From: Bactericera cockerelli
Lineage: Eukaryota; Arthropoda; Insecta; Hemiptera; Triozidae
Reading direction: 5' to 3'
NCBI GenBank assembly: GCA_024516035.1
Contig: CM044955.1
Location: 13,616,079-13,680,078, forward strand
Length of the DNA: 64,000 nucleotides
Within the stretch, counting starts at the first letter, position 1. Every line of letters begins with the position of its first letter. Shown here in pieces: positions 31,669-43,080 of this stretch. The translations under genes and the position numbers were made by a program. The notes under the pieces are model-generated. The model had not been told where the DNA came from and did no database searches. It saw only the letters and a program-made list of their open reading frames with translations.

Positions 31669-32518
31669 CTTACAAACCTTTTTAAGAAATTTGAAGCATT
31701 AATAGTGATAATATTACAATCACATCATTTTGTTGTTGCAATTTCTCATCTGTAGATTAGTGTAAAAACAGAGAAATCATAAATTTGTAAAAAATCTTTT
31801 TTGTCCAATTGTGATCTAAATCACTAGACAAATATTTGTTCTCTTTTCCAACATATTAATAGCTGTAATATTATAAAAATATATATATTTAAAGTACATA
31901 TCAATAGTAATTTTATAATTAAAAATATTTATTTGGTTTAAAACTTGTATCAGATTCACTATTTCCAACAATAATTCTAAAATCATTGTAAAAAAATAAA
32001 GTTCTCATTATATTGTAAATTTTGATTTGTTTCTTGTTTCTTAGGGCCACATTATAAAACAGGATTAGATTTATTTTAATTGGACACTATCCTTTAACTT
32101 GGGTTATAGTGTGCTGTGATTGGTTGAAAACTCTGACTAGCAGGTGTGTTATCTTAACTTTAGTCCTGTTTATTCTCTAACATCTTATAGGTATGACAAG
32201 GCTGCCCTAATAAATATTAAGGAATTCAAATGCCTAATTATTTAGTAAGCGGGCCACCAGGTAAATGATACTGCAGTATACCTCAAGTCTTTAAATATTT
32301 CAAAGGTACCTTGCAATGCAATGCCCTGGTACCACTTGGTGCCAAGGCATTGCATGTGGTTGGGTACAGGCCAGCCTTACTAACTCATATGGGAAAGGTG
32401 ATTATACCAGTGAAAGAATATTTTGCATCAGAGGTCTCACTAACTAGTTACCAAACTCACTGATCATTGGGTTAATTCATAATATAAATGATTAATCTAA
32501 TTTATTGTATTTTTTATT
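31669..32518. other. No recognisable gene
   Basis: AT-rich. Contains the local inverted words caatgcaatgccctggtacc and ggtgccaaggcattgcatg (about 32314-32357), a small hairpin-like repeat. Confidence 0.45.
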
Positions 32519-32765
32519 GAGTGGTTCACAGCTTTTCTTATTTTGTAGCAGCTACTATAGACACTTGTGGTCTGCTTTGTACCTTGTCCATCCCATAGTA
32601 TGCCTACCTTCTGATGGGCAAGGAGTGATAAAATACTTCCCATTTAGGTGCTAGGTCAGCACAAGTGCAACGGAAGGTATCCCTTGTAAGCAACTGTGAA
32701 TAATTTCCTTGCCTTCTCTGGGATTTGAACCTGGGACCTTCTTCATGCCAAGGTCTTACAAAAAC
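32519..32765 (-). mobile_element. tRNA-derived SINE (tcacttctcgcccatcag family), diverged
   Basis: The reverse complement carries the head (ggcatgaagaaggtcccagg, ttcaaatcccagag), cctagcacctaaatgggaag and gcccatcagaaggtaggca in order. Confidence 0.75.
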
Positions 32766-33079
32766 ATTCAGAAAATAATCTTTTTTTAGGTAGTCATTTC
32801 ATATGTAAAAGTACTCACATTAACCTGAACCAGTGTGTCATTAACTTAATTCATGTGTTCTCACATATTTAATAGGTCATGTCTTATCTATGCTTGATAT
32901 TCTTTATTTTAAATTTATTGTTATTTTGGAAATAAAAGAAATAAATTTTTGGAAATTAAACTCACACTAGGTATGCATTTATTTATTATTATTTTGGGAA
33001 AAAATAGGAAATACAAGAAATGATGAACATGCAAATAGTCTTCAGAATATCTCAATATCTCATACATACAGTATTGTCT

Positions 33080-33300
33080 GACTAGGGGACAATAAACAGT
33101 GAGAAGACCAGTATCCCACTAGGCACTAGGGTACTATAAACAGAAAATGGACTAGTCAACCCTAACAAGCTGGGGTAGCTTGTAGTTTCCAAAGGGTTTT
33201 TTTTTTTTAATAAAGAAAAAGCCCAAGTTCCATGCTGGTTGATGTCTCATACAAATATGTGGTTCAGAGCATGCCAAATTTTCAAATTAAGTTTGCTGGA
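33080..33300 (-). repeat. Interspersed repeat (gtagccagcttggctac family)
   Basis: ctaggggacaataaacagtg, aaccctaacaagctggggta and ggttcagagcatgccaa follow the order of the copies at 30478 and 52445. Confidence 0.65.
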
Positions 33301-33339
33301 GACCTAGGCTGTAGTTTTTTTTTTTTAATATGGGACTAA

Positions 33340-33530
33340 CATAACTTTCAACTGTATGGTTGCTTCACAATGGGGATATTACACTTGATTCTCAGGAAAA
33401 TCACAAACCTGCTACTCACATTAACCTCACCCAGCCTGGGTTGCACTGGAATGCCAGCATCTCAAAGTCTTCACCTCAATGGACAATGCTTAACTATGGT
33501 GATCCTATAAGAAATGTTGCATTCAACATT
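33340..33530 (-). mobile_element. 5S-derived SINE, short-head variant, decayed
   Basis: Reverse of tail and body (caactgtatggttgcttcac, aaatcacaaacctgctactc, aacctcacccagcctgggtt), then the head in reverse (ggtgatcctataagaaatgt, tgcattcaac). Confidence 0.75.
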
Positions 33531-34570
33531 TCTCGTATTTGTTATAAACTGGTTGAAGTCCCACCAGAGAACTGTCACACTAACCTGTATTAGATCAGAA
33601 TAATTTACATAATAAAATACTTTCTTTAATCTGATGTATGTATGAATTAATACATTTTTTAGATTGATTCCGTCTTTTCTTCTCAAATAATAATGTAATT
33701 TAATAGGTATGATTGAAACCATTTGTTTCTAGAGATTATCTATGGTACCTACATTTACAAAAAGGTACAAGAAAAGCTTTCAATACGTGTTAAGGAACAT
33801 AATTTATGCACATAGCACATTCACTCCAGCTTTTACTTGTCTGAAAATATCCTGACCTGAAAACAGATATCAAGGTATCTAAACTCAGCTGCTTTAGGAT
33901 ATGTTATTTATACATGGGTCAATCCAAGCATTTCTCAAAGTTCTTTAAAAGATGGTACTGCATCATGAAGTCCAAATATGAGAGAACTTCCAGAGAGGGT
34001 CTGTGCTGCTGGGTCTCAGGGTCTGTGCTGCTGGGCTGGGTCTCCTTTGTCCTGCAGAACTCTCTTTTTATTACTACAGGATCTTGCACATCATTATCAA
34101 AAGATGGTCCAAAAAATCAGCCAACTCATAAAAATCTTCCATGGTAAAAAATAAATAACTGAAGAAGATAAGAAATAATAATGGCAATTTCAAAATTATA
34201 AAGTAAAATTCAATAACTTATCACAGTTATTAGGCACATAAAAATATTCACAAGCCAAACTCAAATAAATAATGCAAAGTAATGGTGAAATCAGATGAAA
34301 AAGAAAACAAAAGTTTCACAAATCCTATCTTAGCGCAGGATTTCGGGCACTTAAAAATTTATGAAAGCACTTGTGAAAATGAAAACTTTTGGCGACCAAA
34401 AAACGTTTATTAATACCATTTTAAGCTGCACAGAGGTATTTTCACAAGTGTTCACAGATTCTTAGCAGTCACTTGTGAATTTAACGAAAAGTGCGTCTAT
34501 TAATACGAAAATTCAAAATTTGTGAAACACAGGACACTTGTGAAGTTGTAAATTTGTCTATTAATTCCGC
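33531..34570. other. No recognisable gene
   Basis: AT-rich. A short duplication (ggtctgtgctgctgg) lies at about 33999-34035. Words such as cacttgtgaa recur between 34365 and 34545 in both orientations, suggesting the remains of a MITE. Confidence 0.4.
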
Positions 34571-34572
34571 CC

Positions 34573-34630
34573 TGAGTCTTTTTTTGACATTTCGTTGCGT
34601 CTGATATATCAGTCACAGTACTTTAAGGGG
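34573..34630. mobile_element. Right-end fragment of the piggyBac-like element
   Basis: ctgagtctttttttgacatt through tactttaagggg followed by TTAA is identical to the right end of the element at 38447-39117. The rest of the element is absent here. Confidence 0.8.
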
Positions 34631-34634
34631 TTAA

Positions 34635-37600
34635 AATTTAATTAAAGTATTTTTTCTGATCTTTTTATTTTCAACCGGTTAAATCTCAAAAATGACGCCT
34701 ACAACTTTGTTAAAATTGCCATATAATATGGCTCAGTGTGTGATAAGTACATTAAAAAAGATTCTATGTGTGCACAACGAAGAGTTTGTCTAGGGCACTA
34801 TAGTAAAAATTTGAAACTAAAAACCCTACTTATTGTAGGTAGGAATTCAACAAACAATATCTCAAAAATGACACCTACAACTTTGTTGAAATTGCCATAT
34901 ATGATGGCGCAGTATCTGTTAAGTACAATAAAAAAGATCCTATTTGTGCACAACGAAGAGTTTGTCTCAGGCAGTGCCTTAAAGTAAAATTAGATTAATT
35001 TTTCTGCTCTTTTTATTTTCAACGGGTTAAATCTCAAAAATGACACCTACAACTTTGTTGAAATTGCCATATATGGTGGCGCAGTATGTTCTGAGTACAA
35101 TAAAAAACATCCTATATGTGCACAACGAAGAGTTTGTCTAGGGCACTATAATAAAAATTTGAAACTAAAAACCCTATTTATTGTAGGTAGGAATTCAACA
35201 AACAATATCTCAAAAATGACACCTACAACTTTGTTGAAATTGCCATATATGATGGCGCAGTATGTGTTAAGTACAATAAAAAAGATCCTATTTGTGCACA
35301 ACGAAGAGTTTGTCTCAGGCAGTGCCTTAAAGTAAAATTAGATTAATTTTTCTGCTCTTTTTATTTTCAACGGGTTAAATCTCAAAAATGACACCTACAA
35401 CTTTGTTGAAATTGCCATATATGGTGGCGCAGTATGTTCTGAGTACAATAAAAAATATCCTATATGTGCACAACGAAGAGTTTGTCTAGGGCACTATGAT
35501 AAAAATTTGAAACTAAAAACCCTACTTATTGTAGGTAGGAATTCAACAAACAATATCTCAAAAATGACACCTACAACTTTGTTGAAATTGCCATATATGA
35601 TGGCGCAGTATGTGTTAAGTACAATAAAAAAAATCCTATTTGTGCACAACGAAGAGTTTGTCTCAGGCAGTGCCTTAAAGTATAATTAGATTAATTTTTC
35701 TGTCTTTTTATTTTCAACGGGTTAAATCTCAAAAATGACACCTACAACTTTGTTGAAATTGCCATATATGTGGCGCAGTATGTTCTGAGTACAATAAAAA
35801 ATATCTTATATGTGCACAACGAAGAGTTTGTCTAGGGCACTAAATAAAAATTTGAAACTAAAAACCCTACTTATTGTAGGTAGGAATTCAACAAACAATA
35901 TCTCAAAAATGACACCTACAACTTTGTTGAAATTGCCATATATGATGGCGCAGTATGTGTTAAGTACATTAAAAAAGATCCTATGTGTGCACAACGAAGA
36001 GTTTGTCTCAGGCAGTGCCTTAAAGTATAATTAGATTAATTTTTTGATCTTTTTATTTTCAACGGGTTAAATCTCAAAAATGACGCCTACAACTTTGTTA
36101 AAATTGCCATATATATGGCTCAGTGTGTGATAAGTACATTAAAAAAGATCCTATGTGTGCACAACGAAGAGCTTGTCTAGGGCACTATAGTAAAAATTTG
36201 AATAAAAAACCCTACTTATTGTAGAGGAATTCAACAAACAATATCTCAAAAATGACACCTACAACTTTGTTGAAATTGCCATATATGATGGCGCAGTATG
36301 TGTTAAGTACAATAAAAAAGATCCTATTTGTGCACAACGAAGAGTTTGTCTCAGGCAGTGCCTTTAAAGTAAAATTAGATTAATTTTTCTGCTCTTTTTT
36401 TTTCAACGGGTTAAATCTCAAAAATGACACCTACAACTTTGTTGAAATTGCCATATATGTGGCGCAGTATGTTCTGAGTACAATAAAAAAGATACTATGT
36501 GTGCACAACGAAGAGTTTGTCTCAGGCAGTGCCTTAAAGTATAATTAGATTAATTTTTCTGCTCTTATTATTTTCAACGGGTTAAATATCAAAAATGACG
36601 CCTACAACTTCGTTGAAATTGCCATATAATATGGCTCAGTGTGTGTTAAGTACATTAAAAAAGATCCTATGTGTGCACAACGAAGAGTTTGTCTCAGGCA
36701 GTGCCTTAAAGTATAATTAGATTAATTTTTCTGCTCTTATTATTTTCAACGGGTTAAATCTCAAAAATGACGCCTACAACTTCGTTGAAATTACCATATA
36801 ATATGGCTCAGTGTGTGTTAAGTACATTAAAAAAGATCCTATGTGTGCACAACGAAGAGTTTGTCTAGGGCACTACAATAAAATTTTGAAACTAAAAACC
36901 CTACTTATTGTAGGTAGGAATTCAACAAACAATATCTCAAAAATGACACTACAACTTTGTTGAAATTGCCATATATGATGGCGCAGTATGTGTTAAGTAC
37001 AATAAAAAAGATCCTATGTGTGCACAACGAAGAGTTTGTCTCAGGCAGTGCCTTAAAGTATAATTAGATTAATTTTTCTGCTCTTTTTATTTTCAACGGG
37101 TTAAATCTCAAAAATGACACCTACAACTTTGTTGAAATTGCCATATATGATGGCGCAGTATGTGTTAAGTACAATAAAAAAGATTCTATGTGTGCACAAC
37201 GAAGAGTTTGTCTCAGGCAGTGCCTTAAAGTATAATTAGATTAATTTTTCTGATCTTTTTATTTTCAACGGGTTAAATCTCAAAAATCACACCTACAACT
37301 TTGTTGAAATTGCCTTATACGATGGCGCAGTATGTGTTAAGTACATTAAAAAAGATCCTATATGTGCACATTTGCACAACGAAGAATTTGTCTCAGGCAG
37401 TGACTTAAAGTATAATTAGAGTAATTTTTCTGATCTTTTTATTTTCAACGGGTTAAATCTTAAAAATGACACCTACAACTTTGTTGAAATTGCCATATGA
37501 TGGCGCAGTATGTGTTAAGTACAATAAAAAAGATACTATGTGTGCACATTGAAGAGTTTGTCTCAGGCAGTGCCTTTAAGTATAATTAGATTAATTTTTC

Positions 37601-38442
37601 TGCTCAATTTATTTTCAACGGGTTAAATCTCAAAAATGACGCCTACAACTTCGTTGAAATTGCCATGTATGGTGGCGCAGTATGTTCTGAGTACAATAAA
37701 AAATATCCTATATGTGCACAACGAAGAGTTTGTCTAGGGCACTACAATAACATTTTGAAACTAAAAACCCTACTTATTGTAGGTAGGAATTCAACAAACA
37801 ATAGCTCAAATATGACACCTACAACTTTGTTGAAATTGCCATATATGATGGCGCAGTATGTCTTAAGTACATTAAAAAAGATCCTATATGTGCACAACGA
37901 AGAGTTTGTCTCAGGCAGTGCCTTAAAGTATAATTAGAGTAATTTTTCTGATCTTTTTATTTTCAACCGGTTAACTCTCAAAAATGACACCTACAACTTC
38001 GTTGAAATTGCCATATAATATGGCTCAGTGTGTTTTAAGTACACTAAAAAAGATCCTATGTGTGCACAACGAAGAGTTTGTCTAGGGCACTATAATAATA
38101 ATTTGAAACTAAAAACCCTACTTATTTGAGGTATTAATTCAACAAACAATATCTCAAAAATGACACCTACAACTTTGTTGAAATTGCCATATATGATGGC
38201 GCAGTATGTGTTAAGTACAATAAAAAAGATTCTATGTGTGCACAACGAAGAGTTTGTCTCAGGCAGTGCCTTAAAGTATAATTAGATTAATTTTTCTGCT
38301 CTTTTTATTTTCAACGGGTTAAATCTCAAAAATGACACCTACAACTTTGTTGAAATTGCCATATAATATGGCTCAGTGTGTGATAAGTACATTAAAAAAG
38401 ATCCTATATGTGCACAACGAAGAGTTTGTCTCGGGCAGTGCC
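34635..38442. repeat. Satellite array of ~175-bp monomers, two alternating types
   Basis: The shared core ctcaaaaatgacacctacaa, tgaaattgccatatatgatg and tgtgcacaacgaagagtttg repeats every 174-176 bases. Monomers end either with tctcaggcagtgccttaaag (type A) or tctagggcactataataaaa plus gaaactaaaaaccctactta (type B). The A and B types often alternate, giving a ~350-bp higher-order unit. ORFs across it are repeat artefacts. Confidence 0.97.
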
Positions 38443-38446
38443 TTAA

Positions 38447-39117
38447 CCCCTTAAGGTACCATATAAATTTTGAGAAATATTCCCCAAAGTACCATTTTTT
38501 TTTCTTCGCTATTTTGTTCTAAATTTATTGCTGAGTAGTAAACATATTTTTTCAATTTTTTTTTTTTTGCCGGAGACATAGTTTTTGACGATTTTGTAAA
38601 AAAAAATGAAGTATTTGACCCATTTTAAAATTTTCTTTGACTGAAATATCAGTCACCGTTTAAAAAGTTCTCTGTTTCATTTTTCACTAAATTTATAAAA
38701 TAAACCATCAAAATCATTGTAAATACTCATGATAACACCAGAAAAACCACTGATTTCAATAAAATATGTCATTTTTCTTTACAAAAATAACTTTCACAAC
38801 AGAATTTTAATATTTTTCAAGTTTTGTTTACAAAATTTACTAGATCAATCTAAAACCCCTTGTGACTGATATATCAGACAATATGATAACATGAAATTCC
38901 AAGGGGAGGGGGATTTTCTTTTTTCAAAATTATTCATGTAGCGCTATCTGTTGAAGTCTTGAGAAACTATCAGAAAACGTTCAATTATGCTCGGACTGAT
39001 ATTTCAGTCAGAATTTGATTTGAAATGGGAAAAAACGTGAGTCTGAAATATCAGACACTGAGTCTTTTTTTGACATTTCGTTGCGTCTGATATATCAGTC
39101 ACAGTACTTTAAGGGGT
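38447..39117. mobile_element. piggyBac-like non-autonomous element in the satellite
   Basis: The ends CCCCTTAAGGTAC and GTACTTTAAGGGG are imperfect inverted repeats flanked by TTAA on both sides (38443-38446 and 39118-39121), the piggyBac target. The left TTAA coincides with the TTAA of a type A monomer (gccttaaag). The 671-bp interior has several copies of ctgatatatcag or ctgaaatatcag and no transposase. Confidence 0.85.
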
Positions 39118-39121
39118 TAAA

Positions 39122-40568
39122 ATTTAATTAAAGTATTTTTTCTGATCTTTTTTATTTTCAACCGGTTAAATCTCAAAAATGACGCCTACAACTTTGTTAA
39201 AATTGCCATATAATATGGCTCAGTGTGTGATAAGTACATTAAAAAAGATTCTATGTGTGCACAACGAAGAGTTTGTCTAGGGCACTATAGTAAAAATTTG
39301 AAACTAAAAACCCTACTTATTGTAGGTAGGAATTCAACAAACAATATCTCAAAAATGACACCTACAACTTTGTTGAAATTGCCATATATGATGGCGCAGT
39401 ATCTGTTAAGTACAATAAAAAAGATCCTATTTGTGCACAACGAAGAGTTTGTCTCAGGCAGTGCCTTAAAGTAAAATTAGATTAATTTTTCTGCTCTTTT
39501 TATTTTCAACGGGTTAAATCTCAAAAATGACACCTACAACTTTGTTGAAATTGCCATATATGGTGGCGCAGTATGTTCTGAGTACAATAAAAAACATCCT
39601 ATATGTGCACAACGAAGAGTTTGTCTAGGGCACTATAATAAAAATTTGAAACTAAAAACCCTATTTATTGTAGGTAGGAATTCAACAAACAATATCTCAA
39701 AAATGACACCTACAACTTTGTTGAAATTGCCATATATGATGGCGCAGTATGTGTTAAGTACAATAAAAAAGATCCTATTTGTGCACAACGAAGAGTTTGT
39801 CTCAGGCAGTGCCTTAAAGTAAAATTAGATTAATTTTTCTGCTCTTTTTATTTTCAACGGGTTAAATCTCAAAAATGACACCTACAACTTTGTTGAAATT
39901 GCCATATATGGTGGCGCAGTATGTTCTGAGTACAATAAAAAACATCCTATATGTGCACAACGAAGAGTTTGTCTAGGGCACTATAATAAAAATTTGAAAC
40001 TAAAAACCCTATTTATTGTAGGTAGGAATTCAACAAACAATATCTCAAAAATGACACCTACAACTTTGTTGAAATTGCCATATATGATGGCGCAGTATGT
40101 GTTAAGTACAATAAAAAAGATCCTATTTGTGCACAACGAAGAGTTTGTCTCAGGCAGTGCCTTAAAGTAAAATTAGATTAATTTTTCTGCTCTTTTTATT
40201 TTCAACGGGTTAAATCTCAAAAATGACACCTACAACTTTGTTGAAATTGCCATATATGGTGGCGCAGTATGTTCTGAGTACAATAAAAAATATCCTATAT
40301 GTGCACAACGAAGAGTTTGTCTAGGGCACTATAATAAAAATTTGAAACTAAAAACCCTATTTATTGTAGGTAGGAATTCAACAAACAATATCTCAAAAAT
40401 GACACCTACAACTTTGTTGAAATTGCCATATATGATGGCGCAGTATGTGTTAAGTACAATAAAAAAGATCCTATGTGTGCACAACGAAGAGTTTGTCTCA
40501 GGCAGTGCCTTAAAGTATAATTAGATTAATTTTTCTGATCTTTTTATTTTCAACGGGTTAAATCTCAA
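39122..40568. repeat. Satellite array, second block
   Basis: Same monomers as the block at 34635. The first ~750 bases repeat the start of the first block almost base for base, including the private variants cagtatctgttaagtac and accctatttattgtagg, at an offset of about 4487. Confidence 0.97.
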
Positions 40569-40657
40569 ATGTTGGAAAATATACTCAAACACCATAAATG
40601 TTCAAATTGTAATTATAAATATCTTGTTTTTCAGTGTCAACCCTACAGTAGTTCATC

Positions 40658-43039
40658 ATGACACAACCATCTAGTTCTGTCCTTTTTAGAGAAATCCATA
40701 AGAATGCCTGGCTTAAGAGATTGCCAGTGCCAGAGAAAAAAGCTCTGCCCAGTATAAAAGTAAGTTACCTCTGCATAATTTTATGTCTATTAAACACATT
40801 AAGCATGTTATTGTAGCATGTCCCCCCCTGCTGATGTACTTTTCTAAATTTTTAAATGATCAGAACATTAAACCTCATATTTTGTAGTCCACTCTGCTAA
40901 TCAACCAAAAAACAGTAAATTATTGTAACCTGACTAATTGAGCACTTTCAACCAAAATTGTGGTTACATTGTAGGTTTTTTTAACAAGTCAACCACCATG
41001 AGATTTTTTTTTTTTACGAACTTGCGTGTCCATTTTATAAAACGTGGGATTACATTATTAAACTTACAACAACTAATACAAAACTAATTATATGCTAACT
41101 TACCAGCTAAAAGCTAAATAAACTAAATGGTAAAAGGTAAATTGCCTGATTCTAATAATTGTAGTATTTTATTAGAATTATTGCAAAATAAATCCACCAA
41201 CACCACCGGCCAGGTTCCACAACTTTTCACATCTATGTACTGTTGCATATTCAGTGATATTTGAGCTACATTTTCTTAAATTAAAGGTGACTTAAGCCAG
41301 CGTCGATGGCATGTTGAATACACCGGTTACCTTCAGAACACCGAAGTTAAGAGACATCCAGCGAGGTTAGGACTTGGATGGGTGACCATTCAAATTCTAA
41401 TTCTCGTGACGCTGGCTTTTCCCGGCCCCACTCAGGCTGGGTGAGGTCAATGTGAGTAGCAGGTTTGTGAGTTTCCTGCGAATGGAGGGTAAAACCCCCG
41501 TCGTGATATGACCATGGCAGTTCAAAGCGACGTTAAACCCCACTTAAAAAAAAAAAAAAAAAAAAAAAAAGGTGACTTGATTTCTTGTTTTTCTTGAAGG
41601 AATTTTAAATTGAATTGAATTGGAATCTCATCCATTGTCACCACCAGGACAAGGCAAATCTCCATCACCATGGCTTTTTGAATAGATTTTAAATAGATTC
41701 TTATTGATTTTGACTCTGGAAAGTCTGAGATCACAATTTGGATCTCATGGCCTGGTTGATCAATACTTTTTTCTTGAAACAACTAAGTGCTGAGTCCCCA
41801 TATGTAGTCTCAAAACTCAAGTTTAGCCGTAGTCTTGAGATCCCAAATGGAGTCTCATAGCCTGGTGGTGCAGATCATGATTTTTGGCGTAGTGGTTAAC
41901 TTGTTAATGACTGATCTGGCATGTATCACAATTAGAATCTAGTCTTCTAAATCATCACTCCTGCAGACACAAATAGATGAAATTTGTGATTTGGAAGAAA
42001 AATTCATAGAAATAATTCCCTTGAATTTGAAGAAGCTTTTGGCTCCATATAAACTATACAATAATCCCTTGTCACATGGCCAGAGTATAAAACAATGTTT
42101 GTTATACATATCATGTTTTATCTCAAGGTAGATCATGAAGTTTAGAGGGCAAAAGTGTGATTAATGAATGCAGACCCCACGTTATTGCATGATCCATACA
42201 GAGACATATATCTGGCATGTCATCTAGATGTAAATAAAACAGTATCATTGTTTCAATAACATTACTTTGATTTCAGAGAGGAATGAAGGTATGGGTGGTG
42301 TTCTGTGTGCATGATGATGTAGATCCATTTCTAGAGTTCTATCTGGATCAGGAGCAGTCTGCTGTTCACAAACCAATCAACAGTGTGGCTCTGAATCAAA
42401 CACTTCATGTCTCTCCTACAATATGTGCACATGAGGATGAGTTTGAATTTGTCATTACACTGCAGTCGGATTTTGTGAGACTCACAGCTTCATCATGGTG
42501 AGTTTGTATTACTGGGTTTCAATTATACTTGTTCATTTTGTGATAGTGTTTTTCTGTTGTGTCTAATATTTTTTACCTTCCAATGATTTGGTAATTTTAA
42601 AGGTATCTAATTCAATTTAATAAAGTTAAGGTTAGTAAAAAATTTGGTGATATTGAAAAAAGTAAAAAAGATATATCTTTTCTTTATAAGATAGATGACT
42701 GTGACCTCCTCCCCTCTCCTCTTTGTCCTTGCTTTCAAACACTCATCCATTAAAATATTGACCTAATCAATTTCAAGCAAGAAGACACAATAGTTATGTC
42801 CTAAACTTTAATCAGCATCTGCCTAATCATAGTGTTTTGTTTTTTTTTTTAGCTACTCAAATTAACCCCACCAAGCCTGAGTTGGGCTAGGAATAGCCAG
42901 CACGATGGGTGTTTGAATTTAAATGGTCAACCATCCAAATCTTAACTCCACTGGAAGTTGCTTAACAAGGACTGGTGTATTCAACACGCCATTGATGCTG
43001 GCTAGTTGGTTATTTCTGTAGCTATTTTATGTTAATATT

Positions 43040-43080
<41 letters not shown>

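Noticed and set aside
33914..34147. A 77-residue ORF
   Set aside because: Composition and lack of splice or start context look like chance. It contains a local duplication ggtctgtgctgctgg.
34736..40524. Repeated 60-90 residue ORFs (LLIVGRNSTNN, FVSGSALKYN)
   Set aside because: They recur because the ~175-bp satellite recurs. The frame is broken in many monomers and there is no start or splice context.
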